This document shows, one piece after another, positions 1-5,928 of a DNA stretch of 6,286 bases; positions within the stretch are counted from its first letter, which is position 1; each line of letters begins with the position of its first letter. The stretch comes from an uncultured Erysipelotrichaceae bacterium. Its GTDB lineage: Bacteria > Bacillota_I > Bacilli_A > Erysipelotrichales > Erysipelotrichaceae. Made by a program: the position numbers and the translations under genes. The notes below the pieces were generated by a model. It ran no database searches and was not told the DNA's origin. It was given only the letters and a program-made list of their open reading frames with translations. The stretch spans positions 1-6,286 of the forward strand of contig ONOV01000173.1 in NCBI GenBank assembly GCA_900319505.1. The letters run 5' to 3'.

Positions 1-32
1 CCAGCCGAAATGATCAGCCAGTTCACTTTCAT

Positions 33-55
33 AAAAAAACGGGTCTGACGCCCGT
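33..55 (-). terminator. intrinsic terminator of uppP
   Basis: Read on the minus strand, a 5-bp GC-rich stem (ACGGG at 51-55 pairing with CCCGT at 39-43) with a 7-base loop is followed by seven T (33-39). The stem begins one base after the uppP TGA stop. The tight placement and uninterrupted T run support termination of uppP transcripts leaving leftwards. On the plus strand there is no T run, so it is probably one-directional. Confidence 0.8.
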
Positions 56-56
56 C

Positions 57-911
57 TCAGATCACATGGACAATGGCCAGAATCAGAACCAATGCACCAA
101 GGACAATTCTGTATTTGCCGAATGCCGTAAAATCATGCCTGCGGATATACGCCATCAGCTGTTTGATGACAACCCATGATACCGCAAAGGAAACAACCGT
201 ACCGACAAGCAGTACCATGATCCCCAGTCCGGATACAGCCGTACCCTTGGCAAAGAACTTCACAATCTTCAGCAGACTGGCACCGAACATAACCGGAATC
301 GCCATATAGAACGAAAACTGTGCTGCCGTTGGCCGATCAAACCCGATGACTGTTTCACCAAGAATGGTACTGCCGGAGCGGGAAGTGCCCGGGATCAGTG
401 CCAGGCACTGGAACAGACCTGCCTGGAAGGCTTTCTGATAGCTGACATGGCGGATGGAAGTCACTGTATAGTCATGTTCTCTTTTCTCAAGATAGATGAA
501 CAGCACACCATATACAATCAGCATCACCGCTACCACTACCGGTGAGCTCATCCTGGCATCAATCCAGTCATTCAGCAGAAAGCCGGCAATCGCAGCCGGA
601 ACACTGGCCACAATGATCTTGATCCAGAGTCTCCAGATACTTCTTCTCTTCTTTTCACTCAGTTCCTTCTGGAACGGCCACAGACTCTTCCAGTAAAGCA
701 CCATGACGGCAATGATCGAACCGAACTGAATCACGACTTTATACATATCCCAGAACGCCGTATTGGCAGCCGCATCACTGCCGTAAACATTCAGCGGCAT
801 GAATGCCTCTAACAGAATCAGATGGCCCGTAGAAGAAACCGGCAGCCATTCTGTGATTCCCTGAACAATGCCGAATATGACAGACTTGAGAATATTCACA
901 AATGCAAGCAT
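57..911 (-). CDS. uppP: undecaprenyl-diphosphatase (UppP/BacA family)
   Basis: Integral membrane phosphatase that dephosphorylates undecaprenyl pyrophosphate to undecaprenyl phosphate, recycling the lipid carrier for peptidoglycan and other wall polymers. High expression of this family is known to give bacitracin resistance. The 284-residue product is the usual family length. Motif 1 is GITEWLPVSSTGH at residues 18-30 (E21, S26, S27, H30) and motif 2 is PGTSRSG at 174-180 (R178). Hydrophobic segments lie near 57-74, 97-113, 124-141, 199-217, 228-249 and 267-284. The start was set at 911 because AGAGGAG sits five bases upstream and the protein then begins at the family's normal N-terminus. An in-frame start at 1037 would add 42 residues, lie inside malQ and read through the promoter. 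Residue 17 is Q where the E. coli protein has E17; I believe Q also occurs naturally in the family. Confidence 0.96.
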   Translation of the reverse strand: MLAFVNILKSVIFGIVQGITEWLPVSSTGHLILLEAFMPLNVYGSDAAANTAFWDMYKVVIQFGSIIAVMVLYWKSLWPFQKELSEKKRRSIWRLWIKIIVASVPAAIAGFLLNDWIDARMSSPVVVAVMLIVYGVLFIYLEKREHDYTVTSIRHVSYQKAFQAGLFQCLALIPGTSRSGSTILGETVIGFDRPTAAQFSFYMAIPVMFGASLLKIVKFFAKGTAVSGLGIMVLLVGTVVSFAVSWVVIKQLMAYIRRHDFTAFGKYRIVLGALVLILAIVHVI

Positions 912-916
912 ATAAT

Positions 917-923
917 CTCCTCT
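917..923 (-). promoter_or_regulatory. uppP ribosome binding site
   Basis: AGAGGAG on the minus strand, five bases before the ATG at 911-909. It decides the uppP start against the upstream in-frame start at 1037. Confidence 0.85.
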
Positions 924-935
924 TAAAACGGCAAA

Positions 936-944
936 ATTATACCA
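936..944 (-). promoter_or_regulatory. uppP promoter, extended -10
   Basis: The minus strand reads TGGTATAAT here: a perfect TATAAT (941-936) preceded by the TGn extension. No good -35 hexamer lies 16-18 bases upstream; the nearest TTGACA-like sequence, TTTACA (968-963), is 21 bases away. Extended -10 promoters commonly work without a -35. The predicted transcript would start near 929, giving a leader of about 18 bases that just includes the AGAGGAG site. This suggests uppP has its own constitutive promoter in addition to any readthrough from malQ. Confidence 0.65.
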
Positions 945-976
945 CAGCATCCCCGGCCCGAATGTAAACAATTCAT

Positions 977-1004
977 GAAAGAATAAGACCGGAATAATCC
1001 GGTC
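977..1004 (-). terminator. hairpin over the malQ stop, probable terminator
   Basis: On the minus strand a perfect 7-bp stem (GACCGGA at 1004-998 pairing with TCCGGTC at 993-987) with a 4-base loop is followed by a T-rich but interrupted tail (TTATTCTTTC, 986-977). The 5' arm shares bases with the malQ TGA stop. The stem is strong but the tail is imperfect, so termination may be partial and allow some readthrough into uppP. Confidence 0.6.
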
Positions 1005-2457
1005 AGTCCAGATCAGCTGTACGGCCTGCCTTGACAAGCATGGCTCTGATCTTTCTTACATTCTTTTCAAACGGCCCCATATCCTTCATCCGCCACATCC
1101 AGTTGGGAGCGCCGACGGTGCCTGGCGTATTGAGTCTTGCCTCATGGCCGCAGTGCAGCCAGTCAAACATCGGAATAATGACCATATCCGCATCTCTGTC
1201 CAGCGAATAGGCCAGAACATCTTCAATGAAGGAGTGCGTATGATAGCCGGCCTGCTTCAGCAGTCTTCTGATCTCACGCTGACGATGACGGCTCTCTCCC
1301 CAGTACCAGCTGTAAATCGGCTCATTGTCATGGGTTCCTGTATATACCAATAGATGCGTCTTATTCTCATCCATATGATCCGGATCCAGGGTAAACTGAA
1401 TCACCCGCATCCCGCGGAAGGCATAATGATCTCTCAGCTCCAGCACCTGTGCCCTTAAATCCCCCAGATCTTCCGCCACAATGCGCAGATCCGGATTCTT
1501 TGCAAACAGGGCATCAAACAGCTCATAGCCCGGTGCTTCCACCCACTCACCTTCAATGGCTGTCGGACAGGACGCCGGAATCTTCCAGTATGTATCAAAT
1601 GCTCTGAAGTGATCCACCCTGACAATGTCCATGGACTTGCCGCAGTAGGACAGACGGTTGATCCAGAAAGTGAATCCGTCTTTCTTCATGGCATCCCAGT
1701 CATAAATCGGGTTGCCCCATCTCTGGCCGGTAGCAGAGAAGTAATCCGGCGGCACCCCGGCAATAAAGCGGGGATAGCCATCCTTACTTAATAAGAACTG
1801 TGAACGGTTGGACCAGACATCCGCTGAATCAAGACCGACATAGAAAGGCATGTCGCCCATGATCTCAATACCGCTGTCATTGGCATACTGCTTGAGCTTC
1901 TTCCACTGCAGATACAGTTCATACTGCAGAAACACTTCATAGAGAATATCATCCTCATACGGTTTCAGATCGCTCTTTTCATTCTGCGGTTCATTCTTCA
2001 TTTCATCCGGCCACTCGGTCCACTGCTTCATGCCGTTTTTCTTCTTGAATGTCATGAAAACGGCATAATTTCTCATCCATCCCTGGAAAGAGAAACTGGT
2101 GAAGTTCAGATCAGGCGTAAAGTGAGAGTACGCTTCTTTTAAATACGGCTCTCTGAATTTTCTGACCGCATCATAGTCAATCTGACTGGCTTTGGCATGG
2201 AACCTTGCTGGTTTATGAATCAATCCTTCTTCATATAACAGATCCAGTGAAATGTAAAGATCATCCATGGCATATGAAGAATAAGGCTGATACGGCGAAT
2301 TTCCATATCCAAGCGGGTTCAGCGGCAGAATCTGCCAGATTGACAGACCGCTTTCCCTGAGCAGGTCAACAAAGTGGTAGGCTTCCGGTCCGAATGTTCC
2401 GCATCCCTGTCTGCCAGGCAGTGAGACAACAGGCATTAATATACCGGCTTTTCTCAT
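1003..2457 (-). CDS. malQ: 4-alpha-glucanotransferase (amylomaltase, GH77)
   Basis: Cytoplasmic disproportionating enzyme that transfers maltosyl or longer alpha-1,4-glucan segments between maltodextrins, releasing glucose and making longer chains that GlgP can attack. The 484-residue product matches the usual 480-500 residue bacterial form. GH77 signatures are in order: GILMPVVSLPG at 5-15, GYGNSPYQPYSS at 50-61, GDMPFYVG at 201-208, GVPPDYFSATGQRWGNP at 234-250, VRVDHFRAF at 279-287 with nucleophile D282, IVAEDLG at 326-332 with acid/base E329, and GTHDN at 374-378 with D377. RLNTPGT at 441-447 is near the end. All three catalytic carboxylates are present. The ATG at 2457 was chosen because a GGGAAGAG site precedes it and the family N-terminus starts there; a GTG at 2484 would add nine charged residues. 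It is divergent from glgP and shares a cre-like operator with it. Confidence 0.97.
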   Translation of the reverse strand: MRKAGILMPVVSLPGRQGCGTFGPEAYHFVDLLRESGLSIWQILPLNPLGYGNSPYQPYSSYAMDDLYISLDLLYEEGLIHKPARFHAKASQIDYDAVRKFREPYLKEAYSHFTPDLNFTSFSFQGWMRNYAVFMTFKKKNGMKQWTEWPDEMKNEPQNEKSDLKPYEDDILYEVFLQYELYLQWKKLKQYANDSGIEIMGDMPFYVGLDSADVWSNRSQFLLSKDGYPRFIAGVPPDYFSATGQRWGNPIYDWDAMKKDGFTFWINRLSYCGKSMDIVRVDHFRAFDTYWKIPASCPTAIEGEWVEAPGYELFDALFAKNPDLRIVAEDLGDLRAQVLELRDHYAFRGMRVIQFTLDPDHMDENKTHLLVYTGTHDNEPIYSWYWGESRHRQREIRRLLKQAGYHTHSFIEDVLAYSLDRDADMVIIPMFDWLHCGHEARLNTPGTVGAPNWMWRMKDMGPFEKNVRKIRAMLVKAGRTADLD

Positions 2458-2462
2458 ATAAT

Positions 2463-2470
2463 CTCTTCCC
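2463..2470 (-). promoter_or_regulatory. malQ ribosome binding site
   Basis: GGGAAGAG on the minus strand, five bases before the ATG at 2457. It is less perfect than the uppP and glgP sites, but it supports this ATG over the GTG at 2484, which lacks a comparable site. Confidence 0.6.
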
Positions 2471-2514
2471 TTTTCTTTGCGCACAAATCAGTGTATCTTA
2501 ATTACGGTTGTTTT

Positions 2515-2542
2515 TCTATACGTTTTGGAAAATTTCCGTAAA
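2515..2542 (-). promoter_or_regulatory. candidate malQ promoter overlapping the operator
   Basis: On the minus strand TTTACG (2542-2537) and TATAGA (2520-2515) are separated by 16 bases. Each matches four of six consensus positions, so this is only a moderate candidate. It would start transcription near 2508 and give a leader of about 50 bases. Its -35 lies inside the cre-like site, which would suit direct repression. I could not find a convincing glgP promoter on the plus strand of the same region. Confidence 0.35.
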
Positions 2543-2550
2543 CGTTTTCA
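2537..2550. promoter_or_regulatory. cre-like operator (CcpA or MalR/LacI family)
   Basis: CGTAAACGTTTTCA matches 12 of 14 positions of the near-palindromic cre form TGTAAACGTTTACA, including the central AAACGTTT. LacI-family regulators, namely CcpA (catabolite repression) and MalR-type maltodextrin regulators, bind such sites. Its location 34 bases upstream of the glgP start and about 80 bases upstream of the malQ start, between two divergent glucan genes, makes a regulatory role likely. Which protein binds cannot be told from sequence alone. Confidence 0.7.
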
Positions 2551-2573
2551 GCACAGACGTATGAAAACACAGT

Positions 2574-2580
2574 AGGAGGA
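2574..2580 (+). promoter_or_regulatory. glgP ribosome binding site
   Basis: AGGAGGA, three bases before the ATG at 2584 (the core AGGAGG ends four bases before it). It is the strongest Shine-Dalgarno match in the window, consistent with high translation of glgP. Confidence 0.85.
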
Positions 2581-2583
2581 ACT

Positions 2584-4842
2584 ATGGATCTGAAACAGAC
2601 ATTGGAGACATCACTGCAGAAACACATCTGTGAGGCATCGGATGAAGAACTCTATCATGCATGCCTCGATCTTGTCAGCAGTATGGCCCAGAAGCTTCCG
2701 GCTCCGGAAGGAGACAAGAAGCTCTACTATATCAGCGCAGAGTTTCTGATCGGCCGCCAGCTCGGCAAGAACCTGATCAATCTCGGCATTTATGATGAAA
2801 TGGCTGATCTTCTCAAAGCCAATGGCAAAGACATCACAAAAGTAGAAGCAGTGGAAAATGAACCATCCCTTGGCAATGGAGGTCTGGGCAGACTGGCTGC
2901 CTGCTTCCTTGACTCCATCGCTTCGCTGGATCTGCCTGGCGACGGTGTCGGGCTGAACTATCACTTCGGTCTTTTCAAGCAGTCCTTTGTGGATAAGAAG
3001 CAGAATGAGACACCGGATGCGTGGCTCACAGACAAGTCCATCCTGCATGATACAGGTGTTCATTTCACCGTATCCTTGGCGGGCAGAGACTATACATCCC
3101 ATATGTATGATGTGGATGTCATCGGTGAAGGCGGTAAGGTAAACAAGCTCCATTTATTCGATCTGGATACGATTGACCCTTCCATCATCAAAGACGGCAT
3201 CAATTTTGATAAGACAGACATTGCCCATAACCTGACCTTATTCCTGTATCCGGATGATTCCGATGACAACGGCAGACTCTTGCGTATCTACCAGCAGTAC
3301 TTCATGGTATCCAACGCCGCCCAGCTTATTCTCAAGGAAGAGAAAGAAAAGGGACATGATCTGAGAGAGCTTGACAGACATGTCGCCATCCAGATCAACG
3401 ATACCCATCCTTCTATGGTCATTCCGGAACTCATCCGCCTGCTCATCAAAGAAGGCCTGACCTTCCGTGAAGCCGCCGACATCGTCACCAATACCTGTGC
3501 CTATACCAACCATACCATTCTGGCCGAAGCACTGGAAAAATGGCCGGTTGACTTCCTGAACAAGGTAGTTCCGCAGCTGATGCCGATCATCGGCGGTCTG
3601 GACTATGCCGTTGTCGCTGCCTTCCATGACAATGAGAACCTCAACATCATCGACCATGACAAGCGCGTACATATGGCACGCATGGACATGCACTTCTCTC
3701 ATTCCGTCAATGGTGTTGCTGCCCTGCATACCGAAATCCTCAAACATCAGGAACTCAAGCCGTTCTATGATGTATATCCGGAAAAGTTCAACAACAAGAC
3801 AAACGGCATTACCTTCCGCAGATGGATCATGCACTGCAACCCTGCCCTGTCCCATCTGATTGATGAAACCATCGGCACCGGCTGGCATAAGAATCCGGAT
3901 GAACTGCAGAAGCTCGGTGAACATTATGACGATCAGCCGCTGTTAGATCAGATGGATGCCATCAAGCATGACAACAAGGTCAGGGCGGCCGCCTTCATCA
4001 AAGAAACAGAAGGCGTTGACATCAACCCTGACTCTGTCTTTGATGTTCAGGTCAAGCGTATGCATGAATACAAGAGACAGCAGATGAATGCGCTGTTTGT
4101 CATCTGGAAGTACCTGCAGATCAAGGACGGTCAGAAGCCGGTACGTCCGATCACGGTCATCTTCGGCGCCAAGGCTGCCCCTGCCTATATCATGGCCAAG
4201 GATATCATTCATATGATCCTCTGCCTGCAGGATCTCATCAACAATGATCCGGAAGTATCTCCATATCTCAAGGTCATCATGATTCAGAACTACAATATCT
4301 CCAAGGCAGAAATCATCATTCCTTCCGCTGAGATCTCGGAACAGATCTCCCTGGCTTCCAAGGAAGCTTCCGGCACATCCAACATGAAGTTCATGCTGAA
4401 CGGTGCCCTGACATTAGGCACAATGGATGGTGCCAATGTAGAGATCGCTGATCTTGTCGGCAAGGACAATATCTACATCTTCGGCAGATCTTCTGACGAT
4501 GTCATCAATCTCTATAACACAAACGGCTATCATTCCATTGATTTCTACAACAGATCACAATCCATCCGCAGATGCGTTGACTTCATCACAAGTGATGAAA
4601 TGCTCAAGCGCGGCGATGCCAGACTGCTCAATGATGTCCGTGACAACCTCATGAACAAAGACTGGTTCATGACCCTGCTTGATCTGGAATCCTATTGTGC
4701 GGTCAAGGAGACCATGCTGTGGGATTATGAAAACAGAGAGTGGTGGAAGAGAAAGGCGCTTGTCAACATCTCCAAGGCCGGTTTCTTCTCCAGTGACCGT
4801 ACCATCAGAGAATATAACAGAGACATCTGGCATCTGAAGTAA
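2584..4842 (+). CDS. glgP: glycogen/maltodextrin phosphorylase (GT35)
   Basis: Cytoplasmic PLP-dependent enzyme that removes terminal glucose from alpha-1,4-glucans with phosphate, giving glucose-1-phosphate. Visible signatures are [11 protein letters not shown] near 48-58, [16 protein letters not shown] at 96-111, QINDTHPSM at 270-278, [16 protein letters not shown] near 305-320, [12 protein letters not shown] near 402-413, [10 protein letters not shown] at 490-499, and [10 protein letters not shown] at 594-603 with the PLP lysine K602. [11 protein letters not shown] follows. At 752 residues it is intact but shorter than E. coli MalP or GlgP (about 800-815). The missing length appears to fall between the LGNGGLGR motif and the [10 protein letters not shown] segment near 220, and in the middle of the protein. 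Firmicutes have shorter phosphorylases of this kind, so this probably marks a subfamily and not damage. Substrate preference (glycogen or maltodextrin) cannot be fixed, but the divergent malQ favours maltodextrin. The downstream cyclophilin start is 10 bases after the stop. Confidence 0.96.
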   Translation: MDLKQTLETSLQKHICEASDEELYHACLDLVSSMAQKLPAPEGDKKLYYISAEFLIGRQLGKNLINLGIYDEMADLLKANGKDITKVEAVENEPSLGNGGLGRLAACFLDSIASLDLPGDGVGLNYHFGLFKQSFVDKKQNETPDAWLTDKSILHDTGVHFTVSLAGRDYTSHMYDVDVIGEGGKVNKLHLFDLDTIDPSIIKDGINFDKTDIAHNLTLFLYPDDSDDNGRLLRIYQQYFMVSNAAQLILKEEKEKGHDLRELDRHVAIQINDTHPSMVIPELIRLLIKEGLTFREAADIVTNTCAYTNHTILAEALEKWPVDFLNKVVPQLMPIIGGLDYAVVAAFHDNENLNIIDHDKRVHMARMDMHFSHSVNGVAALHTEILKHQELKPFYDVYPEKFNNKTNGITFRRWIMHCNPALSHLIDETIGTGWHKNPDELQKLGEHYDDQPLLDQMDAIKHDNKVRAAAFIKETEGVDINPDSVFDVQVKRMHEYKRQQMNALFVIWKYLQIKDGQKPVRPITVIFGAKAAPAYIMAKDIIHMILCLQDLINNDPEVSPYLKVIMIQNYNISKAEIIIPSAEISEQISLASKEASGTSNMKFMLNGALTLGTMDGANVEIADLVGKDNIYIFGRSSDDVINLYNTNGYHSIDFYNRSQSIRRCVDFITSDEMLKRGDARLLNDVRDNLMNKDWFMTLLDLESYCAVKETMLWDYENREWWKRKALVNISKAGFFSSDRTIREYNRDIWHLK

Positions 4843-4852
4843 GGAGAATACA

Positions 4853-5326
4853 ATGGTTATTATTGAAATGGACAATGGCGGCATCATCAAGATTGAACTG
4901 GATGAGAAAAATGCCCCGATTACTGCAGCCAACTTCAAGAAGCTTGTCAAAAAGGGCTTCTATGACGGACTGACCTTCCACCGCATCATCAAAGGTTTCA
5001 TGATTCAGGGCGGTGATCCGGAAGGCACCGGCATGGGCGGTTCCGATGAAAACATCAAAGGCGAGTTTGAAGCCAACGGCATTCATAACCCGATCAGACA
5101 TGTCAGAGGCACAATTTCCATGGCCAGAGCCCAGGATCCTGACAGTGCCTCTTCCCAGTTCTTCATCATGCATGAAGATGCACCGTATCTGGACGGCCAG
5201 TATGCGGCCTTCGGCCATGTCACAGAAGGCATGGATGTGGTTGACGAAATTGCCTCTACGCCGACCGGCTTCATGGACAGACCGGCCTATCCGGTAGTCA
5301 TGAAGAAAGTCTATTGGGAAGACTGA
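4853..5326 (+). CDS. ppiB: cytoplasmic cyclophilin-type peptidyl-prolyl cis-trans isomerase
   Basis: Cyclophilin that catalyses cis-trans isomerisation of Xaa-Pro bonds during protein folding. The 157-residue product is one complete domain with no signal peptide or membrane segment, so it should act in the cytoplasm. Core motifs are FHRIIKGFMIQGGDP at 42-56 with catalytic R44 and F49, M50 and Q52, then SMARAQDPDSASSQFFI at 89-105, and LDGQYAAFGHVTEGMDVVD at 113-131. The position matching human cyclophilin A W121 is Y112; changes there are common in bacteria and usually lower cyclosporin binding. Its AAGGAG site (4841-4846) overlaps the glgP TAA stop, so the two genes almost certainly share a transcript. 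A strong terminator follows at 5336-5362. The gene name follows the cytoplasmic bacterial form; the family call is the firmer part. Confidence 0.95.
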   Translation: MVIIEMDNGGIIKIELDEKNAPITAANFKKLVKKGFYDGLTFHRIIKGFMIQGGDPEGTGMGGSDENIKGEFEANGIHNPIRHVRGTISMARAQDPDSASSQFFIMHEDAPYLDGQYAAFGHVTEGMDVVDEIASTPTGFMDRPAYPVVMKKVYWED

Positions 5327-5335
5327 ATCACATAG

Positions 5336-5362
5336 AGAAACAGGGAAACCTGTTTCTTTTTT
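5336..5362 (+). terminator. intrinsic terminator of the glgP-ppiB unit
   Basis: A perfect 9-bp stem (AGAAACAGG at 5336-5344 with CCTGTTTCT at 5349-5357) carries a stable GAAA tetraloop and runs into a T tract up to 5362. It begins nine bases after the cyclophilin stop and closes the glgP-ppiB transcription unit. Confidence 0.93.
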
Positions 5363-5411
5363 ACACTCTTTTCAGCTGTACAGATTCTATATATCTGATT
5401 CATGATGAAGC

Positions 5412-5440
5412 TTACGACAGCTTTTATTTACAGCTATAGT
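5412..5440 (+). promoter_or_regulatory. weak candidate promoter for the 5471 gene
   Basis: TATAGT (5435-5440) matches five of six -10 positions. TTACGA (5412-5417), 17 bases upstream, matches only three of six -35 positions. Transcription would start near 5447, ten bases before the AAAGGAG site. A promoter is needed here because a strong terminator lies upstream. TATATA at 5388-5393 is an alternative -10 but has no -35 partner. Confidence 0.3.
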
Positions 5441-5456
5441 GAAGGTACGGAGAAAG

Positions 5457-5463
5457 AAAGGAG
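5457..5463 (+). promoter_or_regulatory. ribosome binding site of the 81-residue gene
   Basis: AAAGGAG seven bases before the ATG at 5471. It selects this start over the in-frame ATG at 5402, which has no such site. Confidence 0.8.
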
Positions 5464-5470
5464 AAAACAT

Positions 5471-5716
5471 ATGTACGCCGCCAGAAATAATTTAGCCAGT
5501 GCAGCGGAATCTGTGTATGAGATACACATGCTCTCAAAGGCAGAAATGCCCGGTTTTGTGTGGGACATCCTGCACGATGATGATGTGGAAAGCCACGGGG
5601 TCATCCTGACATGTCCCGGGGTGAACGGCCCCTGGTCAGGCAATCCGATTGCCATTCCGGTTCTGACGGACCGTGAGACTTTTATTGATGCCTATCGCAG
5701 CACTAGGAAACAATGA
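5471..5716 (+). CDS. hypothetical protein, 81 residues
   Basis: I do not recognise this protein. It is a small soluble product with no signal peptide or membrane segment. The N-terminal 24 residues look helical (MYAARNNLASAAESVYEIHM). A central acidic patch (HDDDVE, 35-40) is followed by a Gly/Pro-rich stretch (CPGVNGPWSGNPIAIP, 48-63) that suggests a beta or loop region, and a charged helical tail (TDRETFIDAYRSTRKQ) closes it. Its ribosome binding site is excellent and its codon use resembles its neighbours, so it is probably a real gene. It sits alone between two terminators, apart from the tiny reading frame overlapping its stop (ATGATG at 5713-5718). An upstream start at 5402 would add 23 residues but lacks a ribosome binding site and would overlap the candidate promoter. 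Confidence 0.75.
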   Translation: MYAARNNLASAAESVYEIHMLSKAEMPGFVWDILHDDDVESHGVILTCPGVNGPWSGNPIAIPVLTDRETFIDAYRSTRKQ

Positions 5717-5928
5717 TGCTGACATACCGGCTGCTTGATTCCACCCTGTCCATCATCCTTCCCAGCGACATGCAGGCAGATATCGACGAAATCGAAAAAA
5801 TGTCATTCCTGACCGCATTGACCATAACCCCCAATAAGAAGACTGCCCCGTCAGTCTTCTTTTCTTTTCCCGGTTCTGCATATCTTATCTCACTTGAAAT
5901 GCCATTCTGGTTTATCATTAAGACATGA
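5713..5928 (+). CDS. doubtful small reading frame, possibly frameshifted at 5795-5800
   Basis: It begins at ATG 5713 (ATGA overlap with the previous stop) or ATG 5716 (TGATG overlap). AGGA at 5705-5708 suits the second start better, at seven bases. This arrangement is typical of translational coupling. The first 28 or so residues, ending in ADIDEIEK, look protein-like. Two readings are possible beyond that. In frame, it stays open through the terminator hairpin at 5836-5861 and stops at 5926-5928, giving an unconvincing tail. With a -1 shift in the six-A run at 5795-5800, it continues as NVIPDRIDHNPQ and stops at TAA 5835-5837, exactly where the hairpin begins, giving about 41 residues. The second placement is what a normal last gene of an operon looks like. 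It may equally be a decayed or chance frame. I recognise no family. Confidence 0.35.
   Translation: MMLTYRLLDSTLSIILPSDMQADIDEIEKMSFLTALTITPNKKTAPSVFFSFPGSAYLISLEMPFWFIIKT
5836..5866 (+). terminator. intrinsic terminator upstream of the carboxypeptidase gene
   Basis: A 10-bp perfect stem (AAGAAGACTG at 5836-5845 with CAGTCTTCTT at 5852-5861) has a CCCCGT loop and runs into TTCTTTT. It should end transcripts from the small 5471-5837 unit. The reverse strand lacks a good T tail. Confidence 0.88.

Noticed and set aside
1..32. Possible gene end or start at the left edge: plus-strand frame 1 reads to a TGA at 46-48, and a minus-strand ATG at 32-30 reads MKVNWLIISAG.
   Set aside because: Too short to judge. 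The minus ATG follows the T run of the uppP terminator and has no ribosome binding site, and the plus-strand tail cannot be matched to anything.
963..976. TGTAAAC half-site resembling cre upstream of uppP.
   Set aside because: Only the left half matches (about 9 of 14 overall) and the right half does not mirror it. In AT-rich sequence this is expected by chance.
2611..3924. Long minus-strand open frames opposite glgP (for example 2611-3153 and 3238-3924).
   Set aside because: They lie antisense to a clearly coding phosphorylase, have no family signatures or ribosome binding sites, and follow from the codon bias of glgP.
5408..5429. Small hairpin AAGCT/AGCTT followed by TTTATTTA, resembling an attenuator before the 81-residue gene.
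   Set aside because: The stem is only 5 bp, low in GC, and overlaps the candidate promoter. It is not stable enough to claim.
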